Source of the DNA: a virus | IMG/VR virus record: IMGVR_UViG_3300028392_001314 | Location: 1-40,688 of that record | DNA: 40,688 nt | Direction: 5' to 3' (one strand) | Shown here: piece by piece, positions 14,598 through 21,960 of the stretch | Layout of the letters: the number at the start of each line of letters is the position of its first letter | How positions within the stretch are numbered: the first letter of the stretch is position 1 | The notes under the pieces: generated by a model | Database searches by the model: none | What the model was told of the DNA's origin: nothing | What the model saw: the letters and a program-made list of their open reading frames with translations, nothing else | Position numbers and translations under genes: made by a program

Positions 14598-17085
14598 AGA
14601 ATTCCTCCAATGAAGAATGAGGTTCTACATTCCATCCCAAAGGTTCAATGACAATCTGCAATGCATCAAGGAAAACCTTTTGAAATTGTTTTTCGTAGTC
14701 CACATAACTATGTAGGTTTAATTCCTTGGGTAGTTCTTGGCTGAAAGAAATAATATCTTCTTGAATCGAGTTTGGTGTTTTCAAATACACAAACTTAATC
14801 TTGTCACCATCACGAATAGGTTGATATTGTTTCTCAAGTCCCTTGAGTTTTGTGTGGTGATTAAACAACAACGCACCACGAACTGCGATAGGAGTTGACT
14901 TACCGTAGATTGTAGAACTTCTAGAATACTCACGAAGACCATTTACCGATCTTGGGAACGCAATCTCTTCAACCGATAGTTTATTAAACTCATTTCTAAA
15001 AGTTTCAATGTAAGAATGAACTTTATTCTGATCGCCTTCAAGAATAACCTTGATCGAATCTTTAAGTTTATTACGAATAACTTGAGGAGTAGAGGACTTG
15101 ACCATCTCAAGACCCATAACTTTGATCTTAGGTTCCGCATATTGTACACCCTCCGAGTTGTGAACATTCATAATATAACGCTTCTTGGCAGTCCAGATTG
15201 CTTTGTCTGCCAACACCTCACGCTTCATCTGCATCTTTTGAGCATAAGCATTAACATAAGTTGCCAACTCTTGATAACCACTATCGATAAATGGCTGGAA
15301 AACATCTTCACAGATTTTATCCATATACTTAATCTTTTGTTCATCAGTCTTGCCGACACAAACAGATTCAATTAGATTCTCAAGAGTAAGATAGATTGAG
15401 TCAGTGTCAATCGCAATAACATAATCTTTATTTTTAGTCTTCAGTGTTTTGTTCATGAAGGCATTTAGTTTATTTGCCATCCAACGAATCGACAACTGAC
15501 CAGACAAAGTAATACCCTCTGCCATTCGCAAGTCAAAGTAGCGGAAATACTGATTACCCATGGCACCATAAGCAGAGTTCAACGCAATCTTCATTGCCAT
15601 CTGCAGGTTATTGAGTCGAGAGATATCTTTCAACAGGTTCTTTTTAGACTTATCGTTTTGATATTCTTGTTCAGCTTTCAGCATCTGCTTCTTAAACTTA
15701 GAACGATTAGCATACATAGTTGCCATCAACTCAGGCATGAAGCCAAGTTTATCTTTGGTGTAGCAAACACCATTGGCAGTCATACAAACATTGCGTTGTT
15801 TAATTTCTGTAGTATCAAACTTTTGGTCAAGAAGATAATCAACAGTTACAGTTTCACGACCCTCAAGCATTGTCTCAGGTGAGATGTTATACTGCATAAT
15901 CAAGTGAGGATATAGACTGTTCAAGTCGAAGGAAGCAACCCACTTATGAAGTCCAACAAGAGGATCCTTAACATAAGCACCCTCAAACTTTTCGCCTTTG
16001 CGATTACCACTGTTCTGTGGAATCACAACACCCTTATCACGAAGATGATTATAGATGATAGCATCCCACATACGAACCTGTGAGAATACATCTTCATAGT
16101 TAATCTTGGCATTATATGCCATGGTCAACTGCAGTTCGATTAACTTCATCTTGTCTTCAAGTTTGTCAACAAGTCGCACATCATGAATGTTATAAGCAAC
16201 GAACTTCTTCCAGTTCTGAGTATAGAAGTCTTTGAAAGTGCCATACTCACTGTGGTCTAACTTCTGGTCACCAAGTTCAACAAAGGCAATATGATCAAGA
16301 CGATAAGATTCTTGAGCGGAATAGGTATACTTCTTATAGAGATCGATGTAATCTAACATAGCAACACCTTGAATGTCGTATGTTAATTCCTCGCTACCTT
16401 TCATGGCAACCTTGCGCTCACGAATCATATCCCAAGGTGAGATCTTCTTAGCGAAAGATTCACCAAGAACATATTCAATCCTGCGAATAAGATAGGGAAT
16501 GTCGAAGAAGTTAATGTTCCAACCAGTAACAACATCGGGACAATTCTCTTGCCAATAGACAAGGAATTCCTTGAGCATCTGTGCTTCGTTTTCGAAACAA
16601 CGATAGTCGATGTCGCCAGAGTTACCGATAGGTCTACGACCAAAGGTAACGATGTCTTTTGTTTTATTATCTTGGAGTGTGATGAGAAGGATCTCTTCAT
16701 TTGCTGAAGGGATATCAGGGAATCCATTCTCAGTGGCAGTTTCAATGTCGATCGTTAGAATCTTCACCAAATCTGTATCTGGAATAATCTCACCCTTATA
16801 TGTGTCGCTGATGAATTGAGCAACCCAGTTATTGTTACCATTAATCTCAAACCCTTGAACATCTTTGTATCGTTCAATGTATTCTTTAGTTTCGTGAACA
16901 TTACCACACTGAAGTGGTGCCACGAATTTACCATCTAGAGTTTTATAATCTGTCGGTGTCTTTGAGGGAACAAAGATTGTTGGGTTGAAATCTACACGAT
17001 GTCTAAAAGGATTTCCGCTTGTATCGTAGCCACGGACAAGCATCTTACTACCATATTGAACAACGCTTGTATAAAATTCTTTCAT
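14590..17085 (-). CDS. 43: DNA polymerase gp43 (family B)
   Basis: 831 residues, a little shorter than T4 gp43. The exonuclease motifs are TIDIETATENG (D113, E115), GWNINFFDIPYL and YNIHDVRL; the polymerase motifs are DLNSLYPHLI, KIALNSAYGAMGNQ and IAIDTDSIY. It replicates the phage genome with proofreading, tethered by gp45. The C-terminus SSLEEFFG is a likely clamp-docking peptide. The ATG at 17085 follows the dexA stop directly, with GGGAAAT upstream. The order dexA-43-uvsX-41 keeps replication genes together. Confidence 0.96.
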   Translation of the reverse strand: MKEFYTSVVQYGSKMLVRGYDTSGNPFRHRVDFNPTIFVPSKTPTDYKTLDGKFVAPLQCGNVHETKEYIERYKDVQGFEINGNNNWVAQFISDTYKGEIIPDTDLVKILTIDIETATENGFPDIPSANEEILLITLQDNKTKDIVTFGRRPIGNSGDIDYRCFENEAQMLKEFLVYWQENCPDVVTGWNINFFDIPYLIRRIEYVLGESFAKKISPWDMIRERKVAMKGSEELTYDIQGVAMLDYIDLYKKYTYSAQESYRLDHIAFVELGDQKLDHSEYGTFKDFYTQNWKKFVAYNIHDVRLVDKLEDKMKLIELQLTMAYNAKINYEDVFSQVRMWDAIIYNHLRDKGVVIPQNSGNRKGEKFEGAYVKDPLVGLHKWVASFDLNSLYPHLIMQYNISPETMLEGRETVTVDYLLDQKFDTTEIKQRNVCMTANGVCYTKDKLGFMPELMATMYANRSKFKKQMLKAEQEYQNDKSKKNLLKDISRLNNLQMAMKIALNSAYGAMGNQYFRYFDLRMAEGITLSGQLSIRWMANKLNAFMNKTLKTKNKDYVIAIDTDSIYLTLENLIESVCVGKTDEQKIKYMDKICEDVFQPFIDSGYQELATYVNAYAQKMQMKREVLADKAIWTAKKRYIMNVHNSEGVQYAEPKIKVMGLEMVKSSTPQVIRNKLKDSIKVILEGDQNKVHSYIETFRNEFNKLSVEEIAFPRSVNGLREYSRSSTIYGKSTPIAVRGALLFNHHTKLKGLEKQYQPIRDGDKIKFVYLKTPNSIQEDIISFSQELPKELNLHSYVDYEKQFQKVFLDALQIVIEPLGWNVEPHSSLEEFFG
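14604..14608 (-). promoter_or_regulatory. Ribosome binding site GGAGG for a TTG start
   Basis: GGAGG on the minus strand, 6 nt before TTG 14597. It lies in the final codons of gene 43 and fixes the start of the beta-hydroxylase-like gene. Confidence 0.75.
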
Positions 17086-17649
17086 TTATTTCCCATAAAT
17101 TAACATCATAATATCCAACGCACAATCGTGAGTTGGGTGGTGCTTAATAACATTGTGTCGTTGAAAGGTAGGATGAACAATATCAGCATAGCCACCCTTG
17201 CCTGTTTCGCAAAGCAAGTCAACTGCTGTTCGAACATCACGCCAAACAAAGTAAGGTGCGATTAGATCTTGTTTGTTCCACTTACACAAACTATCAATAC
17301 ACATTTGATCAAGAGAACCTCGCGACCAAAAGGTTTGGTCTTTCTCTGGATACTTCGCGATATATTCTTTTATTTTATTGATTCCATCGATAGAAGTCAA
17401 ATCGTCTTTCTTGGGAGTTAGGGAAACACCTCGAACATACTCATGTTGATTTCCCCACCAATCAACAGTACTCTTATCAATAGAACGCTTCATTGCGATT
17501 TGTTCTTTGGCATCAAATTTTACAAAAAGAGCATTAGATAAAAGGTCTTCATAGTTGTAGTATCCATCAAGTTTGAAGTGAATGATGGAAGCTGAAAGAA
17601 CAACAGCTGTTGACTCGGCATCAAGAGTCTCAATATCAAACATAAACAT
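17086..17649 (-). CDS. dexA: Exonuclease A (DexA, DEDDh type)
   Basis: 187 residues with FDIETLD at the N-terminus, KSTVDWWGNQ in the middle, RDVRTAVDLL, and the C-terminal HDCALDIMML. These are the DEDD exonuclease positions and align with T4 DexA in order and wording; the T4 protein is somewhat longer. It degrades single-stranded DNA from the 3' end and is not essential in T4. It is the first gene after a consensus promoter, with GGAG upstream of ATG 17649. Confidence 0.88.
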   Translation of the reverse strand: MFMFDIETLDAESTAVVLSASIIHFKLDGYYNYEDLLSNALFVKFDAKEQIAMKRSIDKSTVDWWGNQHEYVRGVSLTPKKDDLTSIDGINKIKEYIAKYPEKDQTFWSRGSLDQMCIDSLCKWNKQDLIAPYFVWRDVRTAVDLLCETGKGGYADIVHPTFQRHNVIKHHPTHDCALDIMMLIYGK

Positions 17650-17685
17650 AATAAATCTCCAATGGAAAATAGCGTCTCAAGTATT

Positions 17686-17714
17686 ATTATACCTGAAACG
17701 CCATTAAATGTCAA
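17686..17714 (-). promoter_or_regulatory. dexA-43 promoter (TTGACA-17-TATAAT)
   Basis: Perfect -35 (17714-17709) and -10 (17691-17686) boxes with a 17-bp spacer ending in TTTCAGG. It should drive dexA, gene 43 and the oxygenase gene. Confidence 0.85.
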
Positions 17715-17717
17715 GGA

Positions 17718-18029
17718 TTATTTTGCTACTTGCAAGCCTGCAAGGGCTGAGGCTGGAGCAACTTGAATACCAGAACCAAAGATTCTGTTATATTCGTTTA
17801 CCATATTTTGATCTGGGATACACTCAGATGCAATGGCATGTTTGTGAATCTTAACATTACCATCAGCAAAAGGCATATACGGTGCTAGAGCAACACCCAT
17901 ACCAGTTTCTGTTCGTTGAAGAACGATTTGAGATGGATTCTTTAGTTCGATTGGATCCATCATTTCTGAGTTGAAAATCTCACCCATAATGTCTTCACCA
18001 TTAATCATTTTGTATACTTTCACTGTCAT
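17718..18029 (-). CDS. Sm-like hypothetical protein (103 aa)
   Basis: The N-terminal 75 residues have the rhythm of a small beta-barrel: VYKMINGEDIMG, then P-x-x-I, a strand, PYMPFA, and KIHKHAI. This recalls the Sm/Hfq layout and also matches, block by block, the protein at 35889-36359, so the two look like paralogues. RNA or protein binding is an inference from fold resemblance. It overlaps the previous small gene by 4 bases (ATGA). GGAAG precedes the start. No terminator is seen before the dexA promoter. Confidence 0.75.
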   Translation of the reverse strand: MTVKVYKMINGEDIMGEIFNSEMMDPIELKNPSQIVLQRTETGMGVALAPYMPFADGNVKIHKHAIASECIPDQNMVNEYNRIFGSGIQVAPASALAGLQVAK

Positions 18030-18238
18030 ATTTCTTCCTGTTCTACCATAAAATCAATAAACGAAGCAGCCAAATCAGCGTTATCAAACTGCCTCACTAT
18101 ACTACTAAATGTATAAACATGGTACCCAATAACTAATATAGACTTGTCTTTAAAAATTGAAATCTTAAGCACCCAATCTTTTCTTCGGATAGGTACATAT
18201 GTTACCATGTTTGGAAATACACTTGCTTTTTTCTTCAT
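18026..18238 (-). CDS. Small hypothetical protein (70 aa)
   Basis: I start at ATG 18238 (MKKKASVFPNMV). The open frame reaches back to 18334, but that part crosses a hairpin and a promoter. The 70 residues contain several beta strands (WVLKISIFKDKSILVIGYHVYTF begins the core) and an acidic end. No known motif. It has no Shine-Dalgarno site and lies exactly 5 nt after a CATAAATA box, so the mRNA may be leaderless. It is coupled by overlap to the Sm-like gene. Confidence 0.65.
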   Translation of the reverse strand: MKKKASVFPNMVTYVPIRRKDWVLKISIFKDKSILVIGYHVYTFSSIVRQFDNADLAASFIDFMVEQEEI

Positions 18239-18243
18239 AACTT

Positions 18244-18251
18244 TATTTATG
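18244..18251 (-). promoter_or_regulatory. Late-type promoter box CATAAATA
   Basis: One mismatch to TATAAATA, 5 nt (AAGTT) before ATG 18238, the same geometry as at 1414 and 38887. It directly follows a strong hairpin. Confidence 0.5.
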
Positions 18252-18260
18252 CTATGAAGA

Positions 18261-18281
18261 AGTGGGGAATAAATCCCCACT
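18261..18281 (-). terminator. Hairpin after the small-gene trio
   Basis: A perfect 8-bp stem AGTGGGGA/TCCCCACT with a 5-nt loop. The U-run is better on the plus-strand side, so it could act in either direction. It separates the small genes from the next late-type box. Confidence 0.6.
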
Positions 18282-18285
18282 GTTT

Positions 18286-18366
18286 TTACTTCTTCTCTGG
18301 TACTGGTGGAATTTTTCCGTTTACCCAATCCCAATCATCATCAGTCATAGGGATCCAGTTAAGCAT
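18286..18366 (-). CDS. Tiny ORF, 26 aa
   Basis: MLNWIPMTDDDWDWVNGKIP begins this acidic, tryptophan-rich peptide. The ATG overlaps the stop of the 48-residue gene as TAATG, and a GGGG stretch lies upstream. There is no homologue I can name. The chain of overlaps is the main support. Confidence 0.45.
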   Translation of the reverse strand: MLNWIPMTDDDWDWVNGKIPPVPEKK

Positions 18367-18512
18367 TATAATCCCCTATACTGAGAGTGATTAAATACCC
18401 TAGTCCAGTGATCTACATCGCCAGCTGTTACTGGATTCTTAGAAAGAATAAATTCTTCCAACTGAGATCTCTGTTTAAACAAGTTTGAAATTATAGATAG
18501 AAAGGTTTTCAT
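18366..18512 (-). CDS. Small ORF, 48 aa
   Basis: The protein starts MKTFLSIISNLFKQRSQLEE and continues with ILSKNPVTAGDVDHWTR. The pattern SKNP-x4-[DE]V-x-x-W resembles small conserved phage proteins I have seen, without known function. Its ATG overlaps the stop of the 33-residue gene (ATGA), and its stop overlaps the start of the 26-residue gene. Confidence 0.6.
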   Translation of the reverse strand: MKTFLSIISNLFKQRSQLEEFILSKNPVTAGDVDHWTRVFNHSQYRGL

Positions 18513-18610
18513 CTTTGAAAATACCTCTTCTTTAATTCCTCTGCTTGTCTAGCACGAGTTTCTTGGACAACTTCAAGAAATGCCATAAAAAATCTTTTAA
18601 TGGCTTTCAT
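18509..18610 (-). CDS. Small ORF, 33 aa
   Basis: A basic amphipathic peptide starting MKAIKRFFMAFLEVVQETRA. The ATG lies 3 bases after the hsp20 stop, with GGGGAATAATCA upstream, so it is probably translated by coupling. It could bind membrane or nucleic acid. No family is assigned. Confidence 0.5.
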   Translation of the reverse strand: MKAIKRFFMAFLEVVQETRARQAEELKKRYFQR

Positions 18611-18613
18611 TGA

Positions 18614-19108
18614 TTATTCCCCTTCTCTCAAGAACTCTTTTTTACCAGCAGTTTTTACAGGAACTTTCTTTGGTTTGGATTCTTCTGGAACTAAACGCTC
18701 CAAAGCAATCTTAAGCATACCATTGAATAGTTCTGCGTTCTTTACTTCGATGTGATCATCGATAGCAAACGCACGAGTGAAGGCACGAGTAGCGATACCT
18801 TTGAAGAGGAAAGTGTCTTCTGGAATATCATCAGTGCTAGTGTCAACATTTCCCTTAACGATTAATTTACCACCATCAATGGTAATGTCAATCTCTGTCT
18901 CACCAAAACCAGCAACAGCCATTTCGATTGTGTATGAGTTTTCATCATTCTTGCGAATGTTGTATGGTGGATAGTTGGGAATGTTTTTAGTTAGATCAGC
19001 ATGTAACGATTGTAATTGTTTTGCTGATTCATCAAAGCCGACAAAGAATTTGTCGAAGTCCTTAAATCCTGGACCAAATAATGCAAATTGCGGTAATGAA
19101 TTACCCAT
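18614..19108 (-). CDS. Hsp20/alpha-crystallin small heat shock protein
   Basis: The 164-residue protein has a short N-terminal arm, an alpha-crystallin domain (YNIRKNDENSYTIEMAVAGF to about residue 140), the GMLKIALER strand and a short basic tail. Small heat shock proteins hold unfolding proteins without ATP. I start at ATG 19108, with AGGAG 7 nt upstream; the open frame extends to 19159 but lacks a ribosome site there. The gene has a 148-base leader from a perfect late promoter, containing hairpins. One of these could hide the ribosome site and act as a thermometer. Confidence 0.93.
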   Translation of the reverse strand: MGNSLPQFALFGPGFKDFDKFFVGFDESAKQLQSLHADLTKNIPNYPPYNIRKNDENSYTIEMAVAGFGETEIDITIDGGKLIVKGNVDTSTDDIPEDTFLFKGIATRAFTRAFAIDDHIEVKNAELFNGMLKIALERLVPEESKPKKVPVKTAGKKEFLREGE

Positions 19109-19116
19109 AGTAGTTC

Positions 19117-19138
19117 TCCTATTAAGCGAGTTATAAAA
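19117..19138 (-). promoter_or_regulatory. Candidate fourU RNA thermometer at the hsp20 ribosome site
   Basis: In the transcript, UUUUAU pairs with AUAGGA, so four uridines face the AGGA of the Shine-Dalgarno sequence (U-A, U-G, U-G, U-A) and close a 10-nt loop. This is the fourU arrangement known from Salmonella agsA, also a small heat shock gene. Six weak pairs should melt at a modest temperature. Confidence 0.45.
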
Positions 19139-19215
19139 TACTCTACCCCAAATGGGCATAGAGGGTTCTGGTTACTGGATCCAGAGGTATCGTAATGTCA
19201 CACCAGCTTTAAAAC

Positions 19216-19246
19216 ACTTCGTATCTTAGCGGTCCTAAGGTGAAGT
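19216..19246 (-). promoter_or_regulatory. Leader hairpin of hsp20
   Basis: Nested inverted repeats: an outer ACTTC/GAAGT pair and an inner CTTAG/CTAAG pair around a 5-nt loop. It would form near the 5' end of the late hsp20 mRNA. The loop-side sequence CGGTCCTAAGGT equals the core of the I-CeuI site of 23S rRNA genes. The rest of the leader (19139-19215) holds short weak inverted repeats and no ORF that I accept. Confidence 0.4.
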
Positions 19247-19253
19247 CATAATG

Positions 19254-19261
19254 TATTTATA
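19254..19261 (-). promoter_or_regulatory. Late promoter box TATAAATA (hsp20)
   Basis: A perfect T4 late consensus. The TAA within it is the stop codon of the carbamoyltransferase gene (19257-19259). It would give a leader of about 140 nt before hsp20. Confidence 0.65.
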
Positions 19262-20912
19262 TATTTTTTACCGTAATTAATTTATTTTTTTCTGGTAGAT
19301 ATAGATATTCTATCTTACTTTTCCTCATTGTGTCAAGAGCATCTTGCACAGTTTCTACCATTGGTTCGCCTGCAAGATTGAATGATGTGTTAAATAACAT
19401 AGGAACTGCAGTTCTAGTATAGAACTCTTTAATTAAATTATAATAATGCTGGTTATCAGTTTCTTTTACTGTCTGTATTCTACAAGTATTATCAAAATGA
19501 ATAACTGAAGGAACTTTTTCTTTTACACCATCTTTAGCAGTTACAGCATACATCATGAATGGAGATTCAGTAAGACCAAGAGTATCAAAATAGTTTGAAA
19601 ATTCTTCAACAAGAATAGAAGCTGCGAAAGGTCTGAACCATTCTCTGTGTTTAACAGAATTAACAATGTCTTTACCATTGGAAACTCTTGGATCAAATAA
19701 TAAACTTCTATTTCCCAATGCTCTTGGACCAATTTCAGATTGTCCTTGGAACAATGCTACAATATTTCCAGATTCTAATAGATTACATATTTTAGAATAA
19801 TCTGTTTCTTCTTCAGTTTCTCCAAGTAGTAATGAATAATCATAAGAAGGAGATTCTCCAAGATAACATGTTTTTAATGGTCGCTTAGTTAAGTCGTCAG
19901 TAACTGAATGCCAATAATATTTACAAGCACCAATAGAGTTTCCTGTGTCTTCACAGTTTGGTTCAATATAAATTTCAACATCGTTGGGTATATGTTTTCT
20001 TATTTTTGAATTTAAACAAACATTTAATCCAACACCACCACTAATAACAAGTTTTTTCAAAGAAGTTTGTTTTAACATTCTCTGAATAAGGTTTAATCCC
20101 ATAACCTCAATAGAAGACTGTAAAGAAAATGCTAAATTTGCAGGATTAAGGTTTGGATATAAATCCGTGTTTAGACGAAACCGATTAACAAACAAATTAG
20201 AATTAGAATATATTTTATCTGTCTGAAGTATAAGTTCAGGAATGGAAGGATCTTTCTCACCATAAGCAGACAGCCCCATTGTTTTACCACAGTCTTCTAA
20301 ATCAAATCCTAGATGCTGTGTAACTGCCTGATACATACAACCAATGTCTAAGTCATACCTAAATTGCGTTTCATAGTTTATTGGAGTATTAAGAATGTGA
20401 TTATCAATATGGTGTTCAGAAGAATAATCTGCTTGTATATTATTCATATGAATATTTTTAAACACTGGATTAAACTCTGCTGGATACTTGGCATGAAAAA
20501 CAGTTGTTGTTTCGCTACCTTTGTTGCCAGATATTGTTTCAAATTCAGAACCTTGGCCATCCCATACTACACACAACGCTTCGTCGAATCCAGAATTATA
20601 AAAAGCATTTGAAGCATGAAATAAATGATGCGACTGTTGGTATTCTTTCCAACCTGTATTTAAATCAACAAGGTTATCTTCAAGAAGCATCCTGTAGAAT
20701 AATTCATTCTCTTGTTTCTTATAAGAATATCCAGAGAAAATAACAACATCAATTTTTGATGTGTACTGTTTAATTTTTTGTATGGATTTAAATGGAAAAG
20801 AAAATTTCTTTTTTCTAGAGATTCGTTCTTCCTGTAAAAACAATACAATCTCTCCGTCTTTTAAAAGACAGATTGAACCATTGGATTGTTTTTGAATTCC
20901 TAAAATCCACAT
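19257..20912 (-). CDS. Carbamoyltransferase (NodU/TobZ family)
   Basis: 551 residues. The N-terminal YrdC/Kae1-like part opens with WILGIQKQSNGSICLLKDGE and has the histidine cluster SHHLFHASNAF, GGVGLN and the metal-site stretch PNCEDTGNSIGA. The C-terminal part has IGPRALGNRSLLFDPR near residue 395 and HREWFRPFAASI. The family makes carbamoyl-adenylate from carbamoyl phosphate and ATP and transfers the carbamoyl group to a hydroxyl, usually of a sugar. With a TET/JBP-like oxygenase and a glycosyltransferase in the window, a modified base or its sugar is a reasonable target (inference). It has no Shine-Dalgarno sequence, follows a terminator and looks AT-richer than its neighbours, which suggests a recent arrival. 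Confidence 0.9.
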   Translation of the reverse strand: MWILGIQKQSNGSICLLKDGEIVLFLQEERISRKKKFSFPFKSIQKIKQYTSKIDVVIFSGYSYKKQENELFYRMLLEDNLVDLNTGWKEYQQSHHLFHASNAFYNSGFDEALCVVWDGQGSEFETISGNKGSETTTVFHAKYPAEFNPVFKNIHMNNIQADYSSEHHIDNHILNTPINYETQFRYDLDIGCMYQAVTQHLGFDLEDCGKTMGLSAYGEKDPSIPELILQTDKIYSNSNLFVNRFRLNTDLYPNLNPANLAFSLQSSIEVMGLNLIQRMLKQTSLKKLVISGGVGLNVCLNSKIRKHIPNDVEIYIEPNCEDTGNSIGACKYYWHSVTDDLTKRPLKTCYLGESPSYDYSLLLGETEEETDYSKICNLLESGNIVALFQGQSEIGPRALGNRSLLFDPRVSNGKDIVNSVKHREWFRPFAASILVEEFSNYFDTLGLTESPFMMYAVTAKDGVKEKVPSVIHFDNTCRIQTVKETDNQHYYNLIKEFYTRTAVPMLFNTSFNLAGEPMVETVQDALDTMRKSKIEYLYLPEKNKLITVKNI

Positions 20913-20929
20913 AATATAAAAATCAAAAT

Positions 20930-20948
20930 GGTGGGAATTACTCCCACC
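20930..20948 (-). terminator. Intrinsic terminator
   Basis: A 7-bp stem GGTGGGA/TCCCACC with a 5-nt loop, followed on the minus strand by ATTTTGATTTTTAT. It ends the clamp-loader/regA operon just before the carbamoyltransferase gene. Confidence 0.75.
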
Positions 20949-20959
20949 AGATTTTAGAT

Positions 20960-21136
20960 TTAAGCAGCTGGTAATTCAGCTGTTTTAGCAGCTTCGGCTT
21001 TCACAATCTCATCGACTTGTGGATCGCCTTGCGATTTAATTTTTCCTACGAGAGCAACGACTTCTTCAAATGGATGCTTACCTAATGTGCGAAGAACCAT
21101 GTTTACTTCATCGATTGTCAATTCAAGTTTGATCAT
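20960..21136 (-). CDS. Small hypothetical protein (58 aa)
   Basis: I choose ATG 21136 (MIKLELTIDEVNMVLRTLGK) because GGAG lies 8 bases upstream; an ATG at 21148 would add four residues. It consists of helical segments with an Ala-rich end. The pattern of the first 30 residues (VELT-x-x-EVN-x-[IV]L-x-x-L) is frequent in small phage proteins of unknown role. It follows regA and precedes a terminator. Confidence 0.7.
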   Translation of the reverse strand: MIKLELTIDEVNMVLRTLGKHPFEEVVALVGKIKSQGDPQVDEIVKAEAAKTAELPAA

Positions 21137-21154
21137 TTCTAACTCCATGTAAAA

Positions 21155-21580
21155 TTATTTAGTGGTAATCTTCTTACCGATATTATATTTAGGAACTAAT
21201 TCCCATTCAGCTTTCTCTTTGTATGCCACAACTTTAATTTGTGACAAAGAGACTTTTGGTTCTGCTTTTGTGTTATCCACAATCTTCAGCAATCCCCAAT
21301 CTTGCAATAATCCTGCCACTGTATTTCTACGCTCAACATCATTGGAAGTTATATTGGATTCTTTGCCATCCAATGCAAACAGTTCTTTGAAGTGAACGAT
21401 AAAATACCTACCCTGTTTATGTAGGATATGGCAAGATTGATATAATTTTTGTTCTTTTCTAGAAGCGATCCCGATTCGGGTAAGGGTTTCACGAATTTTC
21501 AAAAAGTTATCAGGTTCAGGTAACAGGACTTCCAGCATAGAATCTGGTGTCCAGTCATAGTATATCATTTCAACAGACAT
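21155..21580 (-). CDS. regA: RegA translational repressor
   Basis: The 141-residue protein aligns throughout with T4 RegA: FLKIRETLTRIGIA, LYQSCHILHKQGRYFIVHFKE, VAGLLQDWGLL and EWELVPKYNIGK. RegA binds ribosome-site regions of early mRNAs, including clamp genes and its own, and blocks ribosome binding. The N-terminus is about 19 residues longer than in T4. The start overlaps the gp62 stop as TAATG. The position after 45, 44 and 62 is as in T4. Confidence 0.95.
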   Translation of the reverse strand: MSVEMIYYDWTPDSMLEVLLPEPDNFLKIRETLTRIGIASRKEQKLYQSCHILHKQGRYFIVHFKELFALDGKESNITSNDVERRNTVAGLLQDWGLLKIVDNTKAEPKVSLSQIKVVAYKEKAEWELVPKYNIGKKITTK

Positions 21581-21960
21581 TATTTTCCACCTTTGTATAG
21601 TTTTTCTTCTATCATTGTCAACTGGTCAGGACTCACTATGTCCATAACCTCTTTTGCTCTCTCAGTAGAATATTTATAGTATTCCATGATTAGAAGAAGT
21701 TTCCTATCATCAGCGTCTTTTTTATGCCATTTCGAAAATCGTTTCTTCTTGCTAATTGTATTTAGCAAGAAATCGTTCTGCCACTTCTTTGGGATACCTC
21801 CATGTTGGTTCATCTCATTTGCCATCATAACTGTGTCAGCAAAATAAGATAACCCACGATTAACCATAAAAGGAGCATAGTCCTTTTCGTTTAAAGGATC
21901 TTCCCGTATCAGATCCTTCTTGGTTAAGTTTATTGCATTTAGAAAATCAAAGGGACTCAT
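21580..21960 (-). CDS. 62: Clamp loader small subunit gp62
   Basis: 126 residues, shorter than the 187 of T4. Matching blocks include KDYAPFMVNRGLSYFADTV, ANEMN and the basic KKKRFSKWHKK (T4: RGKRYGKWAK). With four gp44 subunits it opens and loads the gp45 clamp. It lacks the extra C-terminal part of T4 gp62. Its start overlaps the stop of the preceding membrane-protein gene (TAATG). Confidence 0.88.
   Translation of the reverse strand: MSPFDFLNAINLTKKDLIREDPLNEKDYAPFMVNRGLSYFADTVMMANEMNQHGGIPKKWQNDFLLNTISKKKRFSKWHKKDADDRKLLLIMEYYKYSTERAKEVMDIVSPDQLTMIEEKLYKGGK

Noticed and set aside
19139-19215. Possible tRNA or small RNA gene in the hsp20 leader
   Set aside because: Short inverted repeats such as CTGGATCCAG are present, but there is no cloverleaf, T-loop or acceptor stem.
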